This document shows positions 1 to 7,958 of a stretch of 64,000 nt of DNA, in pieces; positions within the stretch are counted from its first letter, which is position 1; every line of letters starts with the position of its first letter. The stretch is taken from positions 203,547 through 267,546 of the forward strand of contig OMIC01000039.1 in assembly GCA_900298995.1 (NCBI GenBank), given 5' to 3'. The translations under genes and the position numbers were made by a program. The stretch comes from Hyphomicrobiaceae bacterium. GTDB taxonomy: Bacteria; Pseudomonadota; Alphaproteobacteria; Rhizobiales; Aestuariivirgaceae. The notes beneath the pieces are model-generated. The model was not told the DNA's origin and did not search any database. It saw only the letters and a list, made by a program, of their open reading frames with translations.

Positions 1-601
1 CGTCATCGGCACGCTGCACGAAGGAAAGTGCGATCCAGTCAACGCCCACGGACGCTGCGGCCTCGAGGTCGGCACGGTCTTTCGGTGTCAGCGCCGGAAT
101 AGGGATGACCGTGTCCGGCAGATTGACGCCCTTGCGGTCCGACAGCGTGCCGCCGAAGATCACGCGCGTCGTCAGCCGCTCCGGTTCGGCCTTGATGATC
201 TCGACGCGCAGCCGGCCATCGTTCAGGAGCAGGTTGTCACCCTGGCGGGCGGACGCGAAGATTTCCGGATGCGGCAGATGCACGCGCGTGCGGTCGCCGG
301 GGGTGCTGTTTGTGTCGAAGATGAATGTGTCGCCCGCCTCGATCTTCGCTTCCTTGCCCGCAAAGGTGCCGATGCGGATCTTTGGACCCTGCAGGTCGGC
401 CAGTATGCCGACCGGACGCTTGAGCTTCGCTTCCACCGCGCGGATGTCCTGATGCAGCTGGCGCAGCAGGTCATGCTGCGTGTGGCTCATGTTGATGCGG
501 AAGACATCAACTCCGGCAAGGAACAGTTTCTCGAGCATCTCCCGAGAGGACGACGCGGGCCCCAGCGTCGCCACGATCTTGACCTTGCGGTTTCGCCTCA
601 T
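1..601 (-). CDS. pyk: Pyruvate kinase, N-terminal part (C-terminus outside the window)
   Basis: Pyruvate kinase converts phosphoenolpyruvate and ADP to pyruvate and ATP in the last step of glycolysis. The visible 200 or so residues begin with MRRNRKVKIVATLGPASSS and continue with RINMSH, the LADLQGPKIRIG block and WIALSFVQRADD, all standard N-terminal TIM-barrel and B-domain landmarks of the family. The gene runs off the left edge, so the active-site and C-terminal domains are not visible. The ATG overlaps the stop of the upstream DUF1036 gene by one base (TGATG), which suggests translational coupling. An in-frame GTG lies one codon upstream of the chosen ATG. Confidence 0.95.
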   Translation of the reverse strand, partial: MRRNRKVKIVATLGPASSSREMLEKLFLAGVDVFRINMSHTQHDLLRQLHQDIRAVEAKLKRPVGILADLQGPKIRIGTFAGKEAKIEAGDTFIFDTNSTPGDRTRVHLPHPEIFASARQGDNLLLNDGRLRVEIIKAEPERLTTRVIFGGTLSDRKGVNLPDTVIPIPALTPKDRADLEAAASVGVDWIALSFVQRADD

Positions 602-1029
602 CACGGGCCTTGTGTGGTCTTGTCGCCGGAAAGCGAGATGGTCCAGTCCTTCTCTTCGCCGGTGTCGACCTCGAAGAAGCCCGTCTTGTTGTAGCCGCGG
701 GTTTCGCAGTCCTCGACGCCGCGGATGGTGAACACCTTGTCGCGGGTGCACATGATGGACTTGCCGCCCCACGAGCCGCCCTTGTCATAGTCGACCGCAA
801 AGACATAGTAGTAGCGCGCGATCAGGTCGCCCTTCAGCAGGGTCATGCATTTCTGCGGGGCGATCGTCCACCAGCCCTCGGTCGCCCAGCCTTCCTTGTC
901 CTTGTAGCCCAGTGCCACGCCGACCCGGCTCTCTGTGTTGTTGCACAGCTTGAGGTCTGCGCGCGCGGGAAGGGTCATGGCGCCCACCATCAAAAGCGCG
1001 CCTGAAATAAGCGCCAACTTGCGAAGCAT
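601..1029 (-). CDS. DUF1036 family exported protein
   Basis: This 142-residue protein has an N-terminal signal peptide (MLRKLALISGALLMVGAM, ending near PARA-D) and then a small cysteine-containing domain with the motifs LKLCNNT, GWWTI and YYYVFAVDY, which are typical of DUF1036. The family is found next to pyk in many Rhizobiales and its function is unknown. I chose the ATG at 1029 because GGAGG precedes it at good spacing; a start 12 codons upstream would spoil the signal peptide. The protein probably acts in the periplasm or at a membrane. Confidence 0.88.
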   Translation of the reverse strand: MLRKLALISGALLMVGAMTLPARADLKLCNNTESRVGVALGYKDKEGWATEGWWTIAPQKCMTLLKGDLIARYYYVFAVDYDKGGSWGGKSIMCTRDKVFTIRGVEDCETRGYNKTGFFEVDTGEEKDWTISLSGDKTTQGP

Positions 1030-1176
1030 CCTGTCGCCTCCGGGTCCAATCCGCGAATCTGTCATAGCTTTTCAACCCGCTACCTCCGCGTCAACCCTCG
1101 GCAGGGCAGGGCCCTGCCCGGATTGTGCGTCGTAACCGGGTGACTGAGGAATTAGCGTCATCTATATGGCCAGTCC

Positions 1177-1944
1177 ATGGCAAAGATTTCGGCTACCGAA
1201 GCCTGCGAAATTCTGGCTGGAACAGCCGGGACACGGCTCATTCTTCTGTGCGACCATGCTTCGAACGCGATCCCGGCCGATTATGCGGGACTTGGCATCA
1301 GGCCTGATCAGCTGGCCAGGCATATTGCCTATGACATCGGCGCCCGCGACCTGACGCTGGGGCTTGCAGACCGGCTGGGAGCCCATGCCGTTCTCTCCTG
1401 CTTTTCCCGCCTGCTGATTGATCCCAACCGCGGGCGCGACGATCCCACTCTCATCATGCGCTTGTCGGATGGCGCCATCGTTCCCGGCAACAGGCATCTG
1501 GACGAAGCGGAGAGGCAGGCCCGCCTGGCGCGCTTCCATGACCCCTATCACCGCGCCATCGCAGGCATCATCCGTGAGGTTCAGGATGCGGGCCAGGTCC
1601 CGTTTCTCGTCTCGCTCCACTCCTTCACGCCAGTCTGGCGCGGCTGGTCTCGGCCCTGGCACGTGGGCATACTGTGGGACAACGACATGGCGGTGGCGCA
1701 GGCGATGATCCGCGGCTTCCTGAGCCAGGGTGACCTGGTGGTGGGCGACAACGAGCCCTACCGCGGCGGTCTCGAGGGCGACACCCTGAACATCCACGGC
1801 ACGCGGACCGGTCTGCCGCACGCGCTGATCGAGATCCGGCAGGATCTCATCGCCTCCAAAACAGGTGTGGATGAATGGGTGGAACGGGTGGCGAAGGTCA
1901 TTGAACCCATTATGTATGAGGCAGGAGCGGCGAGGCCGCGATAG
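1177..1944 (+). CDS. N-formylglutamate amidohydrolase family protein
   Basis: The 255-residue protein belongs to the N-formylglutamate amidohydrolase (FGase) family, zinc-dependent hydrolases that release formate or another amide group, classically at the end of histidine degradation. Landmarks are CDHASNAIP (residues 25-33), HIAYDIGA, SRLLIDPNRG, VSLHSF and GDNEPYRG. No histidine-utilisation (hut) genes are nearby, and this stand-alone form beside DUF1244 and pyk is common in Rhizobiales, so its true substrate is uncertain. No strong ribosome binding site is visible ahead of the ATG. It is the first gene of a plus-strand set with DUF1244 and gapR. Confidence 0.85.
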   Translation: MAKISATEACEILAGTAGTRLILLCDHASNAIPADYAGLGIRPDQLARHIAYDIGARDLTLGLADRLGAHAVLSCFSRLLIDPNRGRDDPTLIMRLSDGAIVPGNRHLDEAERQARLARFHDPYHRAIAGIIREVQDAGQVPFLVSLHSFTPVWRGWSRPWHVGILWDNDMAVAQAMIRGFLSQGDLVVGDNEPYRGGLEGDTLNIHGTRTGLPHALIEIRQDLIASKTGVDEWVERVAKVIEPIMYEAGAARPR

Positions 1945-1957
1945 GAAGTGTCCTTTC

Positions 1958-2257
1958 ATGAACATCGACGCAGCGACGAAAACGGAACTCGAGGCAGCGG
2001 CCTTCCGCCGTCTGGTCGAGCATCTGCGCACGCGCACCGACGTACAGAACATCGACCTCATGAATCTGGCAGGCTTCTGCCGCAACTGCCTCGCCAACTG
2101 GTTCGAGGAGGCCGCGAAGGCCACAGGCGTGGCGGTCACGCGGGACGAGGCGCGCACGATGGTCTACGGCATGCCCTATGAGGATTGGAAGGCCCGGCAC
2201 CAGCAGGCCGCCACCGACCAGCAGCAGGCGCGGTTCGCGCAGTCACAGAAGCACTAG
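1958..2257 (+). CDS. DUF1244 domain-containing small protein
   Basis: This 99-residue protein contains the conserved FRRLVEHLRTRTDVQNIDLM stretch followed by GFCRNCLANWF and GMPYEDWKA, the signature of DUF1244. The two cysteines spaced CxxC may bind metal, but no function is established. It starts 13 bases after the amidohydrolase stop and is followed 18 bases later by gapR, so the three genes are probably co-transcribed. It ends with TAG, one of several genes in the window that use TAG as a real stop. Confidence 0.88.
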   Translation: MNIDAATKTELEAAAFRRLVEHLRTRTDVQNIDLMNLAGFCRNCLANWFEEAAKATGVAVTRDEARTMVYGMPYEDWKARHQQAATDQQQARFAQSQKH

Positions 2258-2275
2258 AACGCCGGGAACAGGATC

Positions 2276-2548
2276 ATGGCCGGAAGCAAGACCAGTTTCG
2301 CACGCGGGCAGCTCAAGTCCATCGTCGAGCGTATCGAACGTCTCGAGGAAGAGAAGAAGACGATCGCGGGCGACATCAAGGAAGTCTATGCCGAGGCCAA
2401 GGCCAATGGCTTCGACACGAAGATCCTGCGCAAGGTCATCAGCCTGCGCAAGAAGGAAGCCACCGAGCGCGCCGAGGAGCAGTCGATGCTCGACGTTTAC
2501 ATGGCAGCGCTTGGCATGATCCCGGGCGAGGCCGAGGAAGCGGCCTGA
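2276..2548 (+). CDS. gapR: GapR family DNA-binding nucleoid protein (DUF2312)
   Basis: The 90-residue protein matches the GapR/DUF2312 family in length and sequence: a helical N-terminal half with [14 protein letters not shown] followed by [18 protein letters not shown] and the charged [16 protein letters not shown] helix. In Caulobacter, GapR binds overtwisted AT-rich DNA ahead of forks and RNA polymerase and is needed for normal chromosome replication and division. The protein is expected to form coiled-coil dimers or tetramers in the cytoplasm. The start ATG lies 18 bases after DUF1244. Confidence 0.9.
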   Translation: MAGSKTSFARGQLKSIVERIERLEEEKKTIAGDIKEVYAEAKANGFDTKILRKVISLRKKEATERAEEQSMLDVYMAALGMIPGEAEEAA

Positions 2549-2569
2549 GAGGCCGCATCGTCAGCGTCT

Positions 2570-4090
2570 TCAGTTCTGGTTTTCGGCAGTCTTGGCCATC
2601 GCGTCGGGTGACACGAGAAGGCTGCCCTTGCCCTCACGGTTCACGACAAGCATGTCGCCTTTCCCGGAAGCGGGGAGCTGGGCCATTTCGGCCACCGCGA
2701 GCCGCGGCATCTGCGGCGGCGGCTCGGCGGCTGCGGCGCTGACGCCGGGCAGCAGATCCGACAGGGCCGCCTCGTCGAAGGACTGCGGTGCGCCGTCACG
2801 GCGAACAGCCTTGGCATTGTCGAACACCAGTTGCTGCGGCCACCAGAACAGATCCTCGCCCGCCGCCGAAGCGGTGATCGACCGGATGGTCGGAATGCCC
2901 TCCGACTGACCATTGCGCAATTCATCCGTCAGGCTGGCCTTGCCGTCAGCGGTGGAACCGGCCTCATCCGTCTCGGTCATGGTCTCAGCTGCAATCACTG
3001 CACCGATTGAATTGCCGGCGAGAGGCGATGCCGTCTGGCGCGTGTTGGCATCGGGCGGCGGCGCCGACGCTGGCTCGATCTTCATGTTGACGGCTGCCAT
3101 CATCAGCACTTCGATGGGCTTCGGCCGCGGCTTCGGCGTCGGGTAACCCTGATTGATGCCCTCGGCGTCGGCAACGGCTTCGCTGCCGTCCGCCGCGACG
3201 TCCGCGGTCGTGGGCTTGCTGCGCGGCGTGGCCTGCGGGGCCGAGGCATCCGCGCTCATGCCCGCGAGTTCTTCGTCATCCTCGGTGTAGGCGGTTTCGA
3301 GAGGGATTTTCTTCTTCGATGACACGGCGGCGGTTTCGGCGCCCTCCTGCTGCGACGGAAGGCCTGCAGCAGTTGCATCGGCTTCGGCGATTTCAACCTC
3401 CGGAACGGCCTTCATGCCCTTCTTGTTGAGACGTGCGCCGACGGTCTTGCGATAGTCACGCATGATCTTGGCCATCTGCACCTGGCTGATGGCGGGTCCC
3501 CAATGGCGGATGCGGCCCGAGTCGATATGCAGGAAGCCGGTGGGTCCGCCACCTGAACGATAGTAGCCTACGCCTCCGACCTGACGCACCAGGGCCGAAT
3601 TGCGAATTTTCACGGTGGGAACATCGGGGAAGTAGAGATCGATGGCGTGGCCAGCCATGTGCTGGCTCTTGCGAGCAACGTTGCGTCCGATCTTCTTCAG
3701 GAAGGCATTGGTCTTGGGCGAGCGGTAGCCGCACACGATGTGGATCGGCGCCTTCGACCCGAGGTCGGCATGCAGTTCCCACATCAGGTCGATGGTCCGG
3801 GGCGAGATCGTCACCGCTTCGTTGCGGCGCCAGTCACGCAGGAAGTAATTCAGCTTCTTCATGGCGGACGGCACGTACTTGCCGTCCTTCATGTAGGTTA
3901 TGGTGATGCTTTCCTTGGTGTGGACATGATACAGCGACAACGTGCGTGTCTCGCCGCCCGAAAAAGCAGGATTCTGCCAGCCAGCAACGCTCGACAATCC
4001 GATGGCCGCCGCAAAAACCAATGTAGCGGCCGCTTTCATGCAGCGCTGAAACAAGGTGCGACGACCGGCGTCCCTGCAGTCCAAACCCAT
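2570..4090 (-). CDS. DUF882 family (M15-like peptidase fold) exported protein with long C-terminal tail
   Basis: About 506 residues. A signal or anchor segment (AAATLVFAAAIGLSSVAG) is followed by a DUF882 domain related to the peptidase M15 fold: HIVCGYRSPKTN, KSQHMAGHAIDLYFP and FLHIDSGRIRHWG carry the histidines and aspartate expected for zinc binding. Such proteins are thought to act on peptidoglycan. The last 280 or so residues are rich in Ala, Pro, Glu and Asp and look disordered, well beyond the usual family length. The start is uncertain: ATG at 4090 has a weak purine-rich site, and ATG at 4039 or TTG at 4189 are alternatives. The gene is convergent with gapR. Confidence 0.78.
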   Translation of the reverse strand: MGLDCRDAGRRTLFQRCMKAAATLVFAAAIGLSSVAGWQNPAFSGGETRTLSLYHVHTKESITITYMKDGKYVPSAMKKLNYFLRDWRRNEAVTISPRTIDLMWELHADLGSKAPIHIVCGYRSPKTNAFLKKIGRNVARKSQHMAGHAIDLYFPDVPTVKIRNSALVRQVGGVGYYRSGGGPTGFLHIDSGRIRHWGPAISQVQMAKIMRDYRKTVGARLNKKGMKAVPEVEIAEADATAAGLPSQQEGAETAAVSSKKKIPLETAYTEDDEELAGMSADASAPQATPRSKPTTADVAADGSEAVADAEGINQGYPTPKPRPKPIEVLMMAAVNMKIEPASAPPPDANTRQTASPLAGNSIGAVIAAETMTETDEAGSTADGKASLTDELRNGQSEGIPTIRSITASAAGEDLFWWPQQLVFDNAKAVRRDGAPQSFDEAALSDLLPGVSAAAAEPPPQMPRLAVAEMAQLPASGKGDMLVVNREGKGSLLVSPDAMAKTAENQN

Positions 4091-4237
4091 ACCCCACTTA
4101 CGACCGGTTTCCCGGTTCCTCTGGTATCCGTCCAGGCTGCCAACCCCCATCCCGGGCATCGGCTTACACTGAAACCGCGTTTTGAACAAGAATAAGGCCG
4201 CGGTGAGGCGGCATTCAGGAAGAGTAAATGAGTATGT

Positions 4238-4252
4238 TTAACAAGCGCTTAA
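4238..4252. promoter_or_regulatory. CtrA-type box (TTAA-N7-TTAA) upstream of the DUF882 gene
   Basis: TTAA at 4238-4241 and TTAA at 4249-4252 are separated by exactly seven bases, matching the full CtrA recognition pattern of alphaproteobacteria. The box lies about 150 bases upstream of the DUF882 start in the gap after the L,D-transpeptidase gene. Binding by CtrA is an inference from spacing only. Confidence 0.45.
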
Positions 4253-4276
4253 TCCGGGCAAACGCAATGCAGGCGT

Positions 4277-6175
4277 TCAATTCCCGGCCAGCACCGTAGC
4301 TGACCGGGCCGTGTCCATGGCGCGGTCCCGGCCGTAAATATCATTGAAATACAGCATGTTGCCTGATTCATCCGGCCAGGCGGTGAAATAGGTGATGTGA
4401 ACCGGGATCTTGGTCTTGAGACGAATGGTCTCACTGTGTTTCGACGTGACACGCTTGGCCACGTCCTCCGGGCTCCAGCCCAGAACCATGGCAGCGAAGT
4501 CGCGTGGATTCTGCACCCGCACGCAGCCATGGCTGAAGGCACGCACGTTCTGCGCGAACAGATTCCGGTTCGGCGTGTCGTGCATGTAGATGTTGTGTGA
4601 ATTCGGGAACAGGAACTTGATCTCGCCGAGGGCGTTGTCGGTGCCCGGCGGCTGGTGGATGCCAAAGGGCACCTTGTTGCCATAGCTCGCCCAACTGACA
4701 GACTTCGAGGGCACGACTTTGCCCTGCTGGTTCACCACCTTGAAGCCGATCCGGTCGAGGTAGCCCGGGTCCCGCCGCAGCTTGGGCAGATATTCATTGG
4801 CGATGATGGAGGGCGGCACACCCCAGGAAGGGTTGAAGACCACATACTCCATTTCGTCATGGAAGGCTGCCGTCTGGGTATTGGGCTTGCCCACGATCAC
4901 CCGTGTCTGCCAGATCGGCTGGCCATTCTCGATCACCTCGGCGGTGAAAGCCGGCTGGTTCACGAACACATACCTGTGCCCGAGGTTGCGCGGCAGCCAG
5001 CGCAAGCGTTCCATGTTGTCGAGCAGCTTTTCAGTGTCGCTGCGGTTGCCGTCGCCATTCAGCGCAGCCAGCGTCTGGGGGCCGATCGCGCCCGTCACCT
5101 TGATGCCCGATGCCTTCTGGAACAGCTTCAGCTGGTCGGTGAGCGCCGCATCCAGCAGGCTGTCGTCGGCTTCATTGTCCGGCGCGGATTGATAGCCGAG
5201 CCCGGCGAGGCGACGGCGGATCAGCGGGATGCGCGGATCGATTTCGCCGGGCCTGATGATCTTGCCCTCGGCGATCACGTCATCATCCGTGCCGCCAGCC
5301 TGCGCCGCGCGCTGCTCTGCCAGGGCCTTCCTCATCGCCGCATAGGCCGGATGGGTGGGGTGGAGGCTCTTGAGATACTCCGCCGCATAGGGCGACCAGG
5401 CGATCACCTTGAGGGCTTGCGGCGCTTCAACCCAGACCGGCGTGATGTCGTTGTAGCGTGACAGTCGGCGCGGGTCGAACTGTCCGCCCGAGGCATCGCG
5501 CGCATAGCGCAACGCTGCCGCCGAGAGATCGATATCAAGACGCGCCATGGCGGCGGGGTCGTTGTCGGGGATGGAGGCTGAGAAGCTTGCAAGTGGGGTC
5601 GGCAGATAGCTGGCAGGGTCGAGCCCATCCTGATCGGCAGTGGAAAGAAGGTTGAGGACGGCCTTGCCGCGCACGCCAAGCGTGCCGTTCTCGAGCCAGA
5701 CTGGCCTGAACCCGTGAGCGACGTAATGTGCGACCAGTGTGTCGCGGGCGCCCGGGAGCAGGCGAAGCGCGGGTCCCTCCGCCGTCAGTTGATCATGGAT
5801 CTGTGCTGCCGCGGTGTCGGCTGGCCGTGGCGCGTCGAGCGTCAGGCCGCTCAGCGGCAGGAGCTTCGGCGGCACATAAACGAGGTTGCCCAGCCCGAGG
5901 CCGGGATCGCCCTCCGGGTCTTCATCCTGGACGCTGGCGGTTGCCCGCCGTGTCTTCCGCGGGACGTTTCCCGCAACATTTTCCTCATCCGCGCGGCGTC
6001 CAAAAAGCTTCCGCCGCAACGGCTGACCATTCGCATCAAGCCGCTCCGAACCACTGAACAGCCGCTCGAAGAAACCGGAATTGCGGGCTTTCGCAGGCTC
6101 CTGGGCAATGGCGGGTGCATTGGCTGCGAGTGCCAAAAAACAAGCCAAGGCCTTGAAACCAATGTGCTTTTTCAT
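4277..6175 (-). CDS. L,D-transpeptidase with peptidoglycan-binding domain (YcbB/LdtD-like)
   Basis: The 632-residue exported protein begins with a signal peptide (MKKHIGFKALACFLALAANA). A long scaffold region is followed by a peptidoglycan-binding domain (LKLFQKASGIKVTGAIGPQT) and a C-terminal YkuD catalytic domain with HDTPNRNLF and SHGCVRV, the cysteine lying near residue 550. Such enzymes make 3-3 cross-links in peptidoglycan or attach proteins to it, in the periplasm. The length and order match YcbB/LdtD enzymes. I chose ATG at 6175 because AGGTGGAG precedes it; a GTG three codons upstream is possible. Confidence 0.93.
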   Translation of the reverse strand: MKKHIGFKALACFLALAANAPAIAQEPAKARNSGFFERLFSGSERLDANGQPLRRKLFGRRADEENVAGNVPRKTRRATASVQDEDPEGDPGLGLGNLVYVPPKLLPLSGLTLDAPRPADTAAAQIHDQLTAEGPALRLLPGARDTLVAHYVAHGFRPVWLENGTLGVRGKAVLNLLSTADQDGLDPASYLPTPLASFSASIPDNDPAAMARLDIDLSAAALRYARDASGGQFDPRRLSRYNDITPVWVEAPQALKVIAWSPYAAEYLKSLHPTHPAYAAMRKALAEQRAAQAGGTDDDVIAEGKIIRPGEIDPRIPLIRRRLAGLGYQSAPDNEADDSLLDAALTDQLKLFQKASGIKVTGAIGPQTLAALNGDGNRSDTEKLLDNMERLRWLPRNLGHRYVFVNQPAFTAEVIENGQPIWQTRVIVGKPNTQTAAFHDEMEYVVFNPSWGVPPSIIANEYLPKLRRDPGYLDRIGFKVVNQQGKVVPSKSVSWASYGNKVPFGIHQPPGTDNALGEIKFLFPNSHNIYMHDTPNRNLFAQNVRAFSHGCVRVQNPRDFAAMVLGWSPEDVAKRVTSKHSETIRLKTKIPVHITYFTAWPDESGNMLYFNDIYGRDRAMDTARSATVLAGN

Positions 6176-6219
6176 GCACTCCACCTGTGCGGTCTGGCCG
6201 CCGCCCGCTCTGTCCGAGC

Positions 6220-7725
6220 CTAGCCCGCGGCCTCCTCGAGGCCAAGGTCTTTCATGCGGCGGTAGAGCGTCGACCTCCCAATCCCCAGCTTTCGCGCCAC
6301 CTCGGACATCTGCCCCTGGTAGCGGGCCAGCGCCAGCCGGATCATGTCCGCTTCAACATCCTCAAGCTTGCGGATGTGCCCACCCTCTGTGACGGCGGGG
6401 ATGCCGTAAGCGATGCCGTCCGACACCGCTGGTCCACCCTTGAGCGGCAAAGGTGCACCGCTGGCGATGGCTTCGGCGCCGCGCGGCAGCGGCGCTTTCG
6501 GCGCCAGTTGCGGAGCAGGCGGGATCTTGATCTCATACCCTTCGACCAGCGAGGCAATCTGCGGGAAATCCTCGATACTTAGCCGATCGCCCTCGCACAG
6601 GACCATCGCCCTGAACACGGTATTCTCAAGCTGTCTTACGTTGCCTGGCCATGTGTAGCCGCGCAGAAGCTCGAGCGCGTCCGGCGTGATGCCGCGGATC
6701 TTGCGGCCTTCTTCCGCGGCGAAGCGGGTGATGAAGTGCTCGACCAATGCAGGAATGTCTTCCTTCCGTTCGCGCAACGGCGGCACCATGACCGGAAACA
6801 CGTTGAGCCGGTAGTAGAGGTCCTCGCGGAACTGACCTGCTTTCACCATGTCGATCATGTTGCGGTTTGTTGCCGAAATGATGCGGATGTTGACCTTCAC
6901 GGGCTTGCGCGCGCCAACAGGGTCGATCTCGCCTTCCTGGATGGCGCGCAGGAGCTTCACCTGCATGTCGAGGGGAAGCTCTGCAACCTCATCGAGAAAC
7001 AACGTCCCGCCATCTGCCTCCTGAAACTTGCCCGTGTGGCGGGCGGTGGCGCCGGTGAACGCGCCTTTCTCATGGCCGAACAGGATCGACTCGACGAGAT
7101 GCGACGGGATGGCGCCGCAATTGACCGCAACGAAGGGCCGGCCGGCGCGTTCGCTTTCGCCCTGGATGGCGCGGGCGATCATTTCCTTGCCGACACCCGA
7201 TTCACCTTCGATCAGAACGGGAATGTTGGACTGGGCGCCCCGGCGGCCGAGCCTCAGCACATTGGCCATGGCGGGGGAGGAGGCGATGAGATCGTGAAAG
7301 CCGAGTGCCCCGCCCACTTTCTTGTTGAGACGCTTGACCTCTTCGGTGAGGGCATTGACCTTGAGGAGGTTCTGAACCGAGATGCGCAGACGTTCCGGAC
7401 TCACCGGTTTCACGACGAAATCGTCCGCTCCCGCGCGCATGGCTGTGATGACGGTTTCGATCGATCCCTGGGCGGTCTGGACGATGACCGGCAGGTCGCC
7501 ACGGATGGCCTGCATCTTGTCGAGGAATTCGAGGCCGCTCATGCCCGGCATGTTGAGGTCGAGAATGACCAGTTCGATGCTGGCGCCCGACTGGCTTTTC
7601 AGCACTTCGATGCCCTTGTGCCCGCCATCGACCGGCATGGGATCGCAGCCAAAGCGGCGGATCATTTCCTCTAGAATTCTGCGTTGTGCCGGATCATCTT
7701 CGACAATGAGAACGCGAACAGCCAT
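6220..7725 (-). CDS. Sigma-54-dependent response regulator (NtrC family)
   Basis: The 501-residue protein has a receiver domain (residues 1-115, phospho-acceptor Asp56 in LVILDLNMPG), an AAA+ sigma-54 activation domain with Walker A GESGVGKE, the GAFTGA loop that contacts sigma-54, and a Fis-type helix-turn-helix at the C-terminus (VARKLGIGRSTLYRRM). It should activate sigma-54 promoters after phosphorylation. No histidine kinase gene is next to it, so it is an orphan regulator here. The L,D-transpeptidase gene follows 44 bases downstream in the same direction, hinting at envelope-related control, but this is inference. The start is ATG at 7725. Confidence 0.92.
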   Translation of the reverse strand: MAVRVLIVEDDPAQRRILEEMIRRFGCDPMPVDGGHKGIEVLKSQSGASIELVILDLNMPGMSGLEFLDKMQAIRGDLPVIVQTAQGSIETVITAMRAGADDFVVKPVSPERLRISVQNLLKVNALTEEVKRLNKKVGGALGFHDLIASSPAMANVLRLGRRGAQSNIPVLIEGESGVGKEMIARAIQGESERAGRPFVAVNCGAIPSHLVESILFGHEKGAFTGATARHTGKFQEADGGTLFLDEVAELPLDMQVKLLRAIQEGEIDPVGARKPVKVNIRIISATNRNMIDMVKAGQFREDLYYRLNVFPVMVPPLRERKEDIPALVEHFITRFAAEEGRKIRGITPDALELLRGYTWPGNVRQLENTVFRAMVLCEGDRLSIEDFPQIASLVEGYEIKIPPAPQLAPKAPLPRGAEAIASGAPLPLKGGPAVSDGIAYGIPAVTEGGHIRKLEDVEADMIRLALARYQGQMSEVARKLGIGRSTLYRRMKDLGLEEAAG

Positions 7726-7886
7726 GCGTTTCTTTTTCTTTCCTGATTCTCGCCGGCTCCTGAGACTGCCGTGTCCTCTGGGACCTGGCCTTCCCGACTC
7801 GCCGTTCTCGCAGATCAAAGGTGCCAGCGAAGGGTAAAGGCGCTGTTAACGGAGAGCCACGTTTGGGGACACCTGCAATCGTTTGA

Positions 7887-7926
7887 ATCAAGTGTTTTTG
7901 ATATTGGTCATTGCATTGCCGGCAAT
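7887..7926. promoter_or_regulatory. Inverted repeats upstream of the P-type ATPase gene
   Basis: Two dyads sit between the divergent regulator and ATPase genes. ATCAA and TTGAT are separated by six bases at 7887-7902, and ATTGCCGGCAAT at 7915-7926 is a perfect 12-base palindrome about 33 bases before the GTG start. Either could be an operator for a metal-responsive repressor, but neither matches a site I can name. Confidence 0.3.
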
Positions 7927-7958
7927 CCCGTACTGAATGTGCAACCAAGGGAGGAAGC

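Noticed and set aside
7887..7910. FNR/FixK box upstream of the P-type ATPase
   Set aside because: The half-sites ATCAA and TTGAT are in the wrong orientation and spacing for TTGAT-N4-ATCAA.
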